A DNA stretch of 64,000 bases from Georgenia_B sunbinii (GTDB taxonomy: Bacteria; Actinomycetota; Actinomycetes; Actinomycetales; Actinomycetaceae): assembly GCF_036421855.1 (NCBI RefSeq), contig NZ_JAZGOK010000001.1. One strand, 5' to 3'. Of this stretch, positions 1 through 7,999 are shown one piece after another. A program made the translations under genes and the position numbers. Every line of letters starts with the position of its first letter. Within the stretch, counting starts at the first letter, position 1. Below the pieces are notes generated by a model. The model did no database searches and was not told where the DNA came from. It saw only the letters and a program-made list of their open reading frames with translations.

Positions 1-1
1 C

Positions 2-688
2 GGGACGATCCTGCCCGAGTGGGTCGGCTACGACGTCGTCGCGGTGCTCCGCGAGGAGCTGGGTGTGCCGGTCGCGCTCGACAACGACGCGAACCTCGGC
101 ATCCTCGGCGAGGCCAGCGAGGGCGCGGCACGCGGCTTCCGCCACGCGATCTACGTCAAGGTGTCCACCGGCGTCGGCGCCGGCCTGCTCCTCGGCGGTG
201 ACCTCCACCGGGGCGCCGGCGGGACCGCCGGCGAGCTGGGGCACACCTCGATCCAGGGCGACGGCCCGGTGTGCCGGTGCGGCAGCCGAGGATGCCTCGA
301 GACGCTCGCCTCGGTGCCTGCGCTGCTCGAGATGCTCGCCCCGACCCTCGGCGAGGACGTCGACCTGCCACGCGTGCTCGAGCTGGCGGCCCAGGGCAAC
401 CGGGCGTGCCTGCGGGCCATCACCGACGTCGGCCACAGCGTCGGCCGAGCACTGGCGACCGTGTGCAACCTGCTCAACCCGGAGGTCATCGTCATCGGCG
501 GCCCGCTGGTCGCCGTCGCGGAGCCGTTCCTCGACGCCGTCAGCGACGCCGTCGGCCGAGGCTCCATCGCCTCCAACAGCACCGGGCTGGAGATCCGGCC
601 GGCCGAGCTGGGGCGGCGGGCCGAGCTCATCGGCGCCCTCACGCTGGCCGGCGACGCAGTGCCCAAAGTCGAACATCAGGCGCACTGA
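2..688 (+). CDS. ROK-family transcriptional regulator or sugar kinase, C-terminal part (cut by window edge)
   Basis: The reading frame is open from the first bases, so the N-terminus lies outside the window and a winged-helix DNA-binding part cannot be confirmed. What is visible is the sugar-kinase-like ROK fold: a DNDAN motif near the start, a glycine-rich GVGAGLLLGG stretch, the ROK signature around GELGH, and a zinc-type CRCGSRGCLE motif. ROK proteins are either sugar kinases or NagC/XylR-type repressors. The position just upstream of a sugar ABC importer in the same direction favours a local sugar-responsive repressor; that role is inference. An imperfect inverted repeat lies downstream at 793-815. 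Confidence 0.85.
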   Translation, partial: GTILPEWVGYDVVAVLREELGVPVALDNDANLGILGEASEGAARGFRHAIYVKVSTGVGAGLLLGGDLHRGAGGTAGELGHTSIQGDGPVCRCGSRGCLETLASVPALLEMLAPTLGEDVDLPRVLELAAQGNRACLRAITDVGHSVGRALATVCNLLNPEVIVIGGPLVAVAEPFLDAVSDAVGRGSIASNSTGLEIRPAELGRRAELIGALTLAGDAVPKVEHQAH

Positions 689-792
689 CTGCACCCGGCC
701 AGCCGCGCGTCGGCGTCCGAAGATGAGCGGTTCTGCCTAGTTTCGGCGCCCTCCTCATCGCCGGTGCGTTGCGACGTAGGTCACGATAGGGT

Positions 793-815
793 GTCAATTA
801 ACTCCAGTTGTTGAC
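793..815 (+). promoter_or_regulatory. Candidate operator upstream of the sugar ABC importer
   Basis: Two overlapping inverted repeats share nearly the same centre: GTCAA (793-797) with TTGAC (811-815), and AACT (800-803) with AGTT (806-809). The site lies between the ROK gene and the binding-protein gene, about 110 bases before its start codon. It is a plausible target for the adjacent ROK regulator, but this is inference from symmetry and position only. Confidence 0.35.
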
Positions 816-924
816 GCCCCGTAGGTGTGGCGGAGCAGACTGGCACCACCACGGCGCTGGCACCGCCAGCGGCAGGCCGCGACACCGTCCCGGCCGGAGA
901 CAACGTAGTTTCGAAGGAGTGGCA

Positions 925-2190
925 ATGCGACGGACGACCTTTGTTGCGGCACTGGCGGTTGCCGGCCTCACGCTGGCTGCCTGCGGCAGCGACGCGGACC
1001 CCGGTGACGGCAACGGCGACGGAGACGGCGGCGGCAGCGAGGTCGAGGTCTTCACCTGGTGGGCCGCCGGGTCGGAGAAGCTCGGCCTGGACGCCCTCGT
1101 CGAGGTGTTCAACGAGCAGCACCCGGACATCGAGTTCATCAACGGCGCGGTGGCCGGTGGCGCCGGCTCCGCCGCCAAGGACCTGCTCCAGTCCAACCTC
1201 CAGGCCAACAACCCGCCGGACACCTTCCAGGGCCACGCCGGCGAGGAGCTCAAGGACTACATCGAGGCCGGCCAGCTCGAGGACGTCTCCGACCTCTACG
1301 ACGAGTTCGGTCTCAACGACGTGTTCCCGCAGGACCTCATCGACCTCGTCACCGTCGACGGCGCCATCTACTCGGTGCCCTCCAACATCCACCGCTCGAA
1401 CGTCGTGTGGGGCAACCCGACCGTCCTCGCCGACGCCGGCATCGACACCGCCACCCCGCCGGCCTCGATGGACGAGTTCATCGAACAGCTCGAGACCCTC
1501 GACGCCGCCGGCGTCACCCCGCTGTCCGTGGCGACCACCTGGACCCAGGTCAACCTGCTCGAGACGGTCCTCATGGCCGAGCTCGGCGCGGACGCCTACA
1601 TCGGCCTGTGGGACGGTTCCACCGACTGGGCCGGGGCAGAGATGACCTCGGCGCTCGAGGTCTTCGAGACGCTGATGTCCTTCACCAACTCCGACCGTGA
1701 CGGGCTCGACTGGCCCGAGGCAACCCAGATGGTCATCGACGGCACCGCCGGCTACAACATCATGGGCGACTGGGCGGTCGCGGCCTTCGAGGAGCAGGAC
1801 GCCGAGTACATCCAGTTCCCGGTCCCCGGCTCCGACGACCAGTTCGGCTTCCTCGCCGACTCCTTCACCCTGCCGGTCGGCGCCCCGCATCCCGACGGCG
1901 CGAAGGCATGGCTCGAGACGGTCGGCTCGCTCGAGGGCCAGACCGCCTTCAACCAGGCCAAGGGGTCCATCCCGGCCCGCACCGACGCCGACCCGGCGGA
2001 CTTCTCCGAGTACCAGCAGGCCGCGATCGAGTCGTACGCCAACGACACCATCGTGCCGTCCCTCGCTCACGGCGCCGCGAGCTCCATCTCGGTGCTCAAC
2101 GCGATCTCGGACGCCACCAGCAAGTACACGACCGGCGCCTCCGACCTCGCCACCTACCAGAGTGAGCTCGCCGCGGCAGCAGCCGGCTGA
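925..2190 (+). CDS. Sugar ABC transporter substrate-binding lipoprotein (family 1)
   Basis: About 421 residues. The ATG at 925 follows a good ribosome-binding site (AAGGAG at 914-919) and opens a lipoprotein signal with lipobox LAAC near residue 20. The mature part has the extracellular solute-binding family 1 layout, starting with VEVFTWWAAGSEK. The protein is exported, lipid-anchored and delivers a sugar to the two downstream permeases. Substrate cannot be read from sequence. No ATPase gene is nearby, so a shared MsiK/UgpC-type ATPase elsewhere is likely, as is common in actinobacteria. The last 92 bases of the gene are repeated just downstream in an apparent assembly error. Confidence 0.92.
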   Translation: MRRTTFVAALAVAGLTLAACGSDADPGDGNGDGDGGGSEVEVFTWWAAGSEKLGLDALVEVFNEQHPDIEFINGAVAGGAGSAAKDLLQSNLQANNPPDTFQGHAGEELKDYIEAGQLEDVSDLYDEFGLNDVFPQDLIDLVTVDGAIYSVPSNIHRSNVVWGNPTVLADAGIDTATPPASMDEFIEQLETLDAAGVTPLSVATTWTQVNLLETVLMAELGADAYIGLWDGSTDWAGAEMTSALEVFETLMSFTNSDRDGLDWPEATQMVIDGTAGYNIMGDWAVAAFEEQDAEYIQFPVPGSDDQFGFLADSFTLPVGAPHPDGAKAWLETVGSLEGQTAFNQAKGSIPARTDADPADFSEYQQAAIESYANDTIVPSLAHGAASSISVLNAISDATSKYTTGASDLATYQSELAAAAAG

Positions 2191-2336
2191 CCCACCGAGG
2201 TACCGCGCTGTGGGGGGGGGGNACGCGATCTCGGACGCCACCAGCAAGTACACGACCGGCGCCTCCGACCTCGCCACCTACCAGAGTGAGCTCGCCGCGG
2301 CAGCAGCCGGCTGACCCACCGAGGTACCGCGCTGTG
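2099..2336. other. Probable assembly artefact: exact 114-bp duplication joined by poly-G and N
   Basis: Bases 2099-2212 and 2223-2336 are identical. Between them is a run of G ending in an N at 2222. The duplicated segment holds the 3' end of the binding-protein gene. The poly-G replaces the sequence exactly where the second copy enters a strong GC hairpin (2334-2363). This looks like an unmerged contig overlap with poly-G read failure, not a biological duplication. Removing about 124 bases restores a normal intergenic gap. Confidence 0.85.
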
Positions 2337-2363
2337 CGGGCCGGCCTCCCGGCCGGCCCGCAC
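2334..2363 (+). terminator. GC hairpin between binding protein and permease genes
   Basis: Perfect 13-bp stem, GTGCGGGCCGGCC at 2334-2346 against its complement at 2351-2363, with a four-base loop. There is no U tract. Its place right after the binding-protein gene fits an attenuator or mRNA stabiliser that keeps binding protein in excess over permeases. A similar hairpin sits at the same position in the second sugar importer (53479-53517). Confidence 0.6.
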
Positions 2364-2403
2364 GGTCGCGGCACCCCTGCGAACCACTCCCGGAGGTCAT
2401 CTC

Positions 2404-3306
2404 GTGTTCCGGTCCATCCGACGATGGGGACCACCAGTCCTGCTGCTGGCCCCCTCCATGGTCCTCGTCGCCGTCTTCGTCTACGGCCTCATCTTCGTCA
2501 ACTTTCAGACGTCGATGACCGACTCCCACACCGCACCGCAGGCCACCGGCCAGGCGCCGGTGAGCTTCGTCGGTCTGGACAACTACGTCGCGCTGCTGGG
2601 CAACGAGGCCTTCCAGCACTCACTGAAGAACCTCCTGCTCTACACCGTGGTGTTCCTCGTCGGCACCATGGTGCTCGGCTTCCTCTGGGCATGGCTGCTC
2701 GACAAGCCGCTCAAGGGCGAGGGCATCTTCCGGTCCATCTACCTGTTCCCGATGGCCGTCTCCTTCGTCGCCTCCGGTGTCGTGTGGCGTTGGCTGCTCA
2801 ACTCGAACGAGGGCGACAACGCCAGCGGCCTCAACCGGCTGTTCCAGATCATCGGGCTCGACTTCCTGCAGAACCCGTGGTGGAACAACGTCACCTGGGG
2901 CATCATCGCCATCGCGCTGCCGGCCGTCTGGCAGCTGTCCGGGTACGTCATGGCGCTCTTCCTGGCCGGGTTCCGCGGTATCCCGGAGGAGCTGCGCGAG
3001 GCCGGGCGGATCGACGGCGCCTCGGAGTGGAAGCTCTACCGGCACGTACTGTTCCCCCAGCTGTCGCCGGTGGTGCTCAGCGCCCTGGTGATCATCGGCC
3101 ACATGTCGCTGAAGTCGTTCGACCTCATCATGTCGATCTCCAAGCCGGCGAACTACCAGACCAAGGTGCCGGCGATCGACATGTATGTGTTCAAGTCGAG
3201 CTTCGACTACGCCAACAGTGCGACCGCCGGGGCGATCCTGCTCCTCATCGTCGCGGTGGTCATCGTCCCGTACCTCATCCACAACGCCCGGGCGGAGAAG
3301 CGCTGA
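2404..3306 (+). CDS. Sugar ABC transporter permease (MalF/UgpA-like)
   Basis: 300 residues from a GTG start preceded by GGAGG about 10 bases upstream. It shows an N-terminal membrane helix followed by several more hydrophobic segments, and the cytoplasmic EAA loop (EELREAGRIDGASEWK around residue 200) that docks on the ATPase. Length and motif fit the inner-membrane permease 1 of the carbohydrate uptake (CUT1) family. The second permease starts one base after this stop codon, so the two are translated together and form a heterodimeric channel fed by the upstream lipoprotein. Confidence 0.93.
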   Translation: MFRSIRRWGPPVLLLAPSMVLVAVFVYGLIFVNFQTSMTDSHTAPQATGQAPVSFVGLDNYVALLGNEAFQHSLKNLLLYTVVFLVGTMVLGFLWAWLLDKPLKGEGIFRSIYLFPMAVSFVASGVVWRWLLNSNEGDNASGLNRLFQIIGLDFLQNPWWNNVTWGIIAIALPAVWQLSGYVMALFLAGFRGIPEELREAGRIDGASEWKLYRHVLFPQLSPVVLSALVIIGHMSLKSFDLIMSISKPANYQTKVPAIDMYVFKSSFDYANSATAGAILLLIVAVVIVPYLIHNARAEKR

Positions 3307-3307
3307 C

Positions 3308-4213
3308 ATGACCTCGACCTCCGCAACCCTGCCGGTACCGCCCACCCACGCCGGTGGCTCCCCCGGCCCGCTCCCCGTGCGCAAGGCCGCGGGCGGCTTC
3401 ACCGTCGGCCGGACCGTGCGCTACGCGCTGCTGCTGTTCTTCCTGCTCATCGTCCTCGTGCCGGTCTACGTCCTCATCATCACGAGCTTCAAGGGCGCGG
3501 GCGACGCCGCCCCGAGCCGTGCCTGGGCGCTGCCGACGACATGGACCACCGAGAACTGGGTGGCGGCGTGGGACGCGCTCGCCCCCGCCATCTGGCGCAC
3601 CCTGCAGATGGTGGTGCCGGCGTCGCTCATCGCCGCGATGTTCGGCTCGATGAACGGCTTCGTGCTGTCCCGCTGGACCTTCCGCGGCGCGAACCTCATC
3701 TTCACGCTCATCCTGTTCGGGATGTTCATCCCCTACCAAGCGGTGATGATCCCGCTGCTGCAGCTCATGCTCGGGGCCGGGGTGCCCTCCGGGATCCCGT
3801 CGCTGATCCTCGTGCACGTGGTCTACGGCATCCCGATCACCACGCTGATCTTCCGGAACTACTACCAGTCGGTGCCGAACGAGCTCATCGAGGCCGCCCG
3901 GGTCGACGGCGCGGGCATGCTGCGCACGTACGCCTCGGTAATCCTGCCGCTCTCCGCGCCCGGCTTCGTCGTCGTCCTCATCTGGCAGTTCACGTCGGCG
4001 TGGAACGACTTCCTGTTCGCGGTGTTCTTCTCCTCGAGCTCGAACGGCCCGGTGACCCTCGCGCTGAACAACCTCGCCAACGGCGCGCTGCTGCAGAACT
4101 ACGGCGTCTCGATGGCCGGTGCGCTGTTCGCCTCGCTGCCCACGCTCGTGGTCTACATCGTGCTCGGCAAGTACTTCATCGGCGGCCTGATGTCCGGTTC
4201 CGTCAAAGGCTGA
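3308..4213 (+). CDS. Sugar ABC transporter permease (MalG/UgpE-like)
   Basis: 301 residues. The ATG at 3308 directly follows the TGA of the first permease. After a proline-rich cytoplasmic tail there are six predicted membrane helices and an EAA loop (NELIEAARVDGAGMLR) typical of the second CUT1 permease. It completes a three-gene sugar importer without its own ATPase. The gene is followed directly by a CCCA simple repeat and a large 18-bp repeat array. Confidence 0.93.
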   Translation: MTSTSATLPVPPTHAGGSPGPLPVRKAAGGFTVGRTVRYALLLFFLLIVLVPVYVLIITSFKGAGDAAPSRAWALPTTWTTENWVAAWDALAPAIWRTLQMVVPASLIAAMFGSMNGFVLSRWTFRGANLIFTLILFGMFIPYQAVMIPLLQLMLGAGVPSGIPSLILVHVVYGIPITTLIFRNYYQSVPNELIEAARVDGAGMLRTYASVILPLSAPGFVVVLIWQFTSAWNDFLFAVFFSSSSNGPVTLALNNLANGALLQNYGVSMAGALFASLPTLVVYIVLGKYFIGGLMSGSVKG

Positions 4214-4225
4214 CCCCCGCCCCAC

Positions 4226-4260
4226 CCCCACTCCCCCCACCCACCCACCCACCCACCCAC
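4226..4260. repeat. CCCA/CCCAC simple-sequence repeat
   Basis: A low-complexity C-rich tract built of CCCA units lies between the permease stop codon and the first 18-bp array. It abuts the array without a gap. No coding potential is apparent. Confidence 0.8.
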
Positions 4261-4476
4261 CGACAGCAGGATTGTCACCGACAGCAGGGTTGTCACCGAC
4301 AGCAGGGTTGTCACCGACAGCAGGGTTGTCACCGACAGCAGGGTTGTCACCGACAGCAGCGTTGTCACCGACAGCCGACTTATCCGCGACAGCAGGATTG
4401 TCACCGACAGCAGCGTTGTCACCGACAGCAGGGTTGTCACCGACAGCCGACTTATCCGCGACAGCAGGATTGTCAT
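4261..4476 (+). repeat. 18-bp tandem repeat array A (12 units)
   Basis: Twelve contiguous 18-base units. The core is GACAGCAGGRTTGTC followed by a three-base spacer, usually ACC. Variants with GACAGCAGCGTTGTC and GACAGCCGACTTATC are mixed in non-randomly (units 7 and 11 are the same variant). Cores have inverted GACA/TGTC ends seven bases apart, and adjacent units create TGTC-N3-GACA palindromes. The rest of the gap to 4639 shows nothing recognisable apart from the ribosome-binding site of the next gene. Function unknown. Confidence 0.95.
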
Positions 4477-4639
4477 CACCTGCCCGGGCCTCACGCCGGG
4501 CACGAGATCTCACGATTCGGGCAGGCAGGTCTGGATCGAGGGGCGGCTCTCGGATGTCGAGACAGCTGCCACGCCGAGGGCACGGCTCCGCGCGTCCTCG
4601 TAGGTTGACGTCCTCAAGCTCATTCCCGCGGAGGCACAG

Positions 4640-5161
4640 ATGACGGCGGTGCTCGGCATCACGGCAGCCGGGGTGAGCCCGGAACACTTCAAGGCCGTGT
4701 TCCGCCACCACCCCGGGGGCGTCGCCGTCATCACGCTGCGGACCGCGGCGGGGCCGGTGGGCTTCACCGCGACGTCGGTCATCTCGGTGTCAGCCGATCC
4801 ACCCGTGCTGGCGTTCTCATTGGCCGCGACGTCCTCATCGCGTGACGCCGTCGAGACCGCGGAGAGCCTCGTCGTCAACTTCCTCGGCCCGGACCAGCAG
4901 TACGTCGCGACGCAGTTCGCGCGCCGCGGCGTCGACCGATTCGACGGCGTCGACTGGTGCCCCCTGACGACCGGCGAGCCGGTGCTGCGTGGCACCTCGG
5001 CGTGGATCCGTGCCGAGATCGACAACCGGATACCGGTGGGCGACAGCCTGCTCGTCACGCTCCGCGCCCGGCTGGCGCACCAGTGCGAGGACCCCGCCCC
5101 GCTCGTCTACGTCGACCGCGCCTACCACCACCTCGGCGACGACACTCGCGTCAACCCGTAG
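4640..5161 (+). CDS. Flavin reductase family protein (FMN-binding split barrel)
   Basis: 173 residues from an ATG with GCGGAGG upstream. The whole chain fits the flavin-reductase-like domain: FRHHPGGVAVITL near residue 21, the GFTATSVISVSADPP motif that lines the flavin site, and a NFLGPDQQ segment. Such proteins reduce FMN or FAD with NAD(P)H, often for a two-component monooxygenase, but no monooxygenase gene is adjacent. The gene is bracketed by repeat arrays A and B, with C in opposite orientation further on, so it sits alone as a cassette between repeats. Partner and substrate are unknown. Confidence 0.88.
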   Translation: MTAVLGITAAGVSPEHFKAVFRHHPGGVAVITLRTAAGPVGFTATSVISVSADPPVLAFSLAATSSSRDAVETAESLVVNFLGPDQQYVATQFARRGVDRFDGVDWCPLTTGEPVLRGTSAWIRAEIDNRIPVGDSLLVTLRARLAHQCEDPAPLVYVDRAYHHLGDDTRVNP

Positions 5162-5168
5162 CTCACCT

Positions 5169-5238
5169 CCCACGGCCCACGGCCCACGGCCCACGGCCCA
5201 CGGCCCACGGCCCTCGGCCCTCGGCCCTCGGCCCTCGC
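5169..5238. repeat. 7-bp tandem repeat (ten CCCACGG/CCCTCGG units)
   Basis: Six perfect CCCACGG units (5169-5210) are followed by three CCCTCGG units and a final CCCTCGC. The tract starts seven bases after the flavin reductase stop codon and runs directly into the two 18-bp units of array B. It looks like a slippage-prone minisatellite. Confidence 0.93.
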
Positions 5239-5274
5239 CGACAGCAGGATTGTCTGCGACAGCAGAGTTGTCTA
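5239..5274 (+). repeat. 18-bp tandem repeat array B (2 units)
   Basis: Two units of the family found at 4261, with cores GACAGCAGGATTGTC and GACAGCAGAGTTGTC and spacers TGC and TAC. Same orientation as array A. The 160 bases between this array and array C carry no gene I can recognise. Confidence 0.9.
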
Positions 5275-5436
5275 CGCGCTGCGCATCATGATGGCGCTGG
5301 GTGCCCACAAGCATCCGCGGCTGCCCTATCCGCCAGGGCCACCGGCCAGGACAACCACGACGTTGTCGAGGCGCGCGTCACGGAGCGGCTGAACCGACTC
5401 GCTCCTCAAGTATCGGCCCGGATTCTCTTCAGGTAC

Positions 5437-5598
5437 GCGGATAAGTCTACTCTCGCAGACAATCCTGCTCTCGCGGACAATCCCGCTGTCGCGGACAATC
5501 CAGCTGTCGCGGACAAGTCTGCTCTCGCAGACAACCCTGCTGTCGCGGACAATCCAGCTCTCGCGGACAAGTCTGCTGTCGCGGGGAAGGCTGCTGTC
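5437..5598 (-). repeat. 18-bp tandem repeat array C (9 units, reverse orientation)
   Basis: Nine contiguous units reading GCGGACAATCCAGCTGTC and variants, the reverse complement of arrays A and B. Units alternate between the GGATTGTC-type and GACTTGTC-type core. The first and last units are diverged, as expected at array edges. It lies upstream of the ABC ATPase gene, whose start is 118 bases further on. Confidence 0.93.
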
Positions 5599-5715
5599 GC
5601 GGGTTGGGTCCACCGGGCGTCGTAGGGCCGCCTCCCCCGAGGAGGGGATACCGCCGGCACACGATCAACCCGTCACCCGATGCGGCCGGCTCGGGCCCGG
5701 CGCGATGCTCGAGGC

Positions 5716-6492
5716 ATGAGCACTCCTCCCCCGCCCACGACATCCGTCCTCGCCGCCAGCACACCGCACCCGGCCCTGCCGCACCCAGCACCACCGCACC
5801 CGGTGCTCAGCGCCCGGGCGCTGACCAAGTCCTACGGCATGACCACGGCACTGGCGGGGGTCGACCTCGATCTCGCCGCCGGTGAGTCGGTCGCCGTCAT
5901 GGGCGCCTCCGGCTCGGGCAAGACCACCCTGCTGCACTGCCTCGCCGGCATCGTGCCACCGACCACCGGGCAGGTGCACCTGCTCACCGGCCAGGGGCCG
6001 GTGAGCGTCGGCGCACTGTCCGACGCCGAGCGCTCCCGGCTGCGGCGTGAGCAGTTCGGCTTCGTCTTCCAGGAGGGCATGCTCATCCCCGAGCTCACCG
6101 CGCTGGAGAACGTCGCCCTTGCCCTCATGCTCGGCGGCGTCGCCCGCGGCCCGGCGGAGCAGCACGCCGCCGGCTGGCTGGCCCAGCTGGGTCTCGGCGG
6201 GCTGGAGCAGCGGCGCATCGGGCAGCTCTCCGGTGGTCAGGCGCAACGCGTGGCGATCGCACGGGCTCAGGTGACCGGCGCCCGTGTGGTGTTCGCCGAC
6301 GAGCCGACCGGCGCGCTCGACTCTCAGACCTCGGCCGAGATCATGGGCGTGCTGCTGCAGGCGACCGCCGCCGCGGGACGAACCCTCGTCGTCGTCACCC
6401 ACGACCACTCGGTCGCGTCGATGTGCGCCCGCGTCATCACGCTGCGCGACGGCCGCGTCGTCGCCGACTCGGCCAGCGGAGGTGGCCGCTGA
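5716..6492 (+). CDS. ABC transporter ATP-binding protein (MacB/LolD type)
   Basis: 258 residues from the ATG at 5716. A short proline-rich N-terminal tail precedes a complete ABC domain: Walker A GASGSGKT near residue 65, Q-loop in FVFQEGM, signature LSGGQAQR, and Walker B VVFADEP. The set is typical of the ATPase that pairs with FtsX-like permeases and drives lipoprotein, peptide or drug efflux rather than import. Its stop codon overlaps the start of the permease by one base, so both are one transcription and translation unit. Substrate unknown. Confidence 0.92.
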   Translation: MSTPPPPTTSVLAASTPHPALPHPAPPHPVLSARALTKSYGMTTALAGVDLDLAAGESVAVMGASGSGKTTLLHCLAGIVPPTTGQVHLLTGQGPVSVGALSDAERSRLRREQFGFVFQEGMLIPELTALENVALALMLGGVARGPAEQHAAGWLAQLGLGGLEQRRIGQLSGGQAQRVAIARAQVTGARVVFADEPTGALDSQTSAEIMGVLLQATAAAGRTLVVVTHDHSVASMCARVITLRDGRVVADSASGGGR

Positions 6493-7853
6493 TGGACGCC
6501 GCCCTGCTCACGCCGCCCAGCGGCGGTCGCTCCGGCACCACTCTCCGTATCGGCCTGCTGCTGGCCCGCCGCGGCGGCATGCGCTCGTCGGTGCTCCTGC
6601 TCCCCGCCGTCGCCTTCGCGACGACGACCACCCTCGTCCTGACCGTCCTCGCCGGCGCCTGGTCCTTCCTGCGGTGGGACGACGAGCTCGCCGGCAGCTA
6701 CCAGATCCTCGCCGGGCTGGCGCTGGCGCTGCTCGTCCCGCCGCTGCTCTCGCTCGGCGGCGCCGCTGCCCGCCTCTCGGCACGACGACGCGACGACCGG
6801 CTCGCCGGTCTGCGCCTGCTCGGCGCCACCACCGCCATGGTCACCCGGCTGACCGTCCTCGAGTCGGCGGTGGTTGCGCTCCTCGGCGGCTGCGCCGGGG
6901 TCATCGGCTACCTCGCGCTCGGACCGCTCGTCCAGCTCGTCCACTTCCGTGGGGAGCCGATCGGCAGCGCCTTCTGGCTCCCGGCGTGGCTCGTCGTGTG
7001 CGTGGTCCTCGCGATCGTGCTGCTGGCGGCCGTCAGCGCCGTGCTCGGGCTGCGCCAGGTGCGCATCTCCCCGCTCGGCGTCCGGCGCCGTCAGGACCCG
7101 CCGCGGATCTCGTGGCTGTGGCCGGCCGGTGGCGGCGCCGTCATGGTCCTCGCCGTCGTCGCGTTCCAGGGCAGCTACGCGGACCTCGCGGTGTTCGTCG
7201 CCGTCATCGTCGGCGGGTTCGCCGCGTGCCTGGCAGTCCTCGGGCTCGTCGGGCCGTGGGTCGTCTCGGTCGTTGCCCGACGGCGGGTGCGCCGCGCGCA
7301 GCGCCCGGACCAGCTGCTCGCGGCGCGCGCGATGGCCGAGAACCCCAAGGCGGTCTGGCGGCAGATCAGCGGCGTGGTGATGACGTGCTTCATCGCGGTG
7401 GTCGCCGGCAGCGGGGTCGCGCTCATGGGCACCGCGCAGGGCGGGGGCATGGCCGAGGCGGACCGGCTGCTCGTCGCCGACATCCGGACCGGGATCCTCA
7501 TCACGATCGCCGTGTCGTTCCTCATGGTCGCGTGCTCGACCGGGGTCACCCAGGCCGCCGAGGTCCTCGACCGGGCCGAGCTCTACCGAAACCTCGACCG
7601 GCTGGGCATGCCCAGAAGGACCATGACGACGGCGCAGACCGCCACCGTCATGACGCCCCTGCTCGTCATCGCGACCGGCACGGTGCTGCTCTCCGGGCTG
7701 CTCGTGGCCCCGCTCGCGGGCATGGCAGTTCTCCTGGCACCGACGAGCGTGGCGATGATCCTCGCTGCCCTCGTCCTCGGTGTGCTCCTCGTGCGGCTCG
7801 CCGTCCTCGCCACCCGCCCGCTGCTCACCGCCACCCTGCGCGAGGCAGCCTGA
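6492..7853 (+). CDS. FtsX-like ABC transporter permease
   Basis: 453 residues, starting in a TGATG overlap with the ATPase gene. About eight to ten hydrophobic segments are visible in two groups, with a cytoplasmic RRRDDRLAGLRLLGAT stretch like the coupling region of FtsX-family permeases. Together with the upstream ATPase it forms a small exporter or mechanotransmission complex. Large extracytoplasmic domains of true MacB are absent. A strong hairpin at 7955-7988 ends the operon. Confidence 0.85.
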   Translation: MDAALLTPPSGGRSGTTLRIGLLLARRGGMRSSVLLLPAVAFATTTTLVLTVLAGAWSFLRWDDELAGSYQILAGLALALLVPPLLSLGGAAARLSARRRDDRLAGLRLLGATTAMVTRLTVLESAVVALLGGCAGVIGYLALGPLVQLVHFRGEPIGSAFWLPAWLVVCVVLAIVLLAAVSAVLGLRQVRISPLGVRRRQDPPRISWLWPAGGGAVMVLAVVAFQGSYADLAVFVAVIVGGFAACLAVLGLVGPWVVSVVARRRVRRAQRPDQLLAARAMAENPKAVWRQISGVVMTCFIAVVAGSGVALMGTAQGGGMAEADRLLVADIRTGILITIAVSFLMVACSTGVTQAAEVLDRAELYRNLDRLGMPRRTMTTAQTATVMTPLLVIATGTVLLSGLLVAPLAGMAVLLAPTSVAMILAALVLGVLLVRLAVLATRPLLTATLREAA

Positions 7854-7954
7854 CGATCGCTTCCACCGGTGGCTACGGAAACCGCCCCACGACCAACCCG
7901 TCGTGCGCCGCAGCCGTAGTACCGCCGCCGGCTGGATGCGAGGCCGGACGACGA

Positions 7955-7988
7955 CGGGGCCGGGAGAGGTCACCCTCTCCCGGCCCCG
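7955..7988. terminator. Bidirectional hairpin between convergent genes
   Basis: Perfect 15-bp stem (7955-7969 with 7974-7988) and a four-base loop, between the plus-strand permease and minus-strand mdh. No clear U tract on either side, as is usual in high-GC actinobacteria. Confidence 0.75.
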
Positions 7989-7999
7989 CCACTGCAGAC

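Noticed and set aside
2099..2336. Genuine tandem duplication of the binding-protein 3' end
   Set aside because: Exact identity over 114 bases, an N and a poly-G run at the join fit an assembly error much better.
4153..4608. Open frames across array A encoding repeated hexapeptides such as LSVTTL or PTAGLS
   Set aside because: An 18-base unit without stops gives open frames on both strands. There is no start with a ribosome site and no non-repeat sequence of known type.
4261..5598. Possible CRISPR array
   Set aside because: Units are contiguous at 18 bases with three-base gaps, there are no unique spacers of 25-40 bases, and no cas gene is present.
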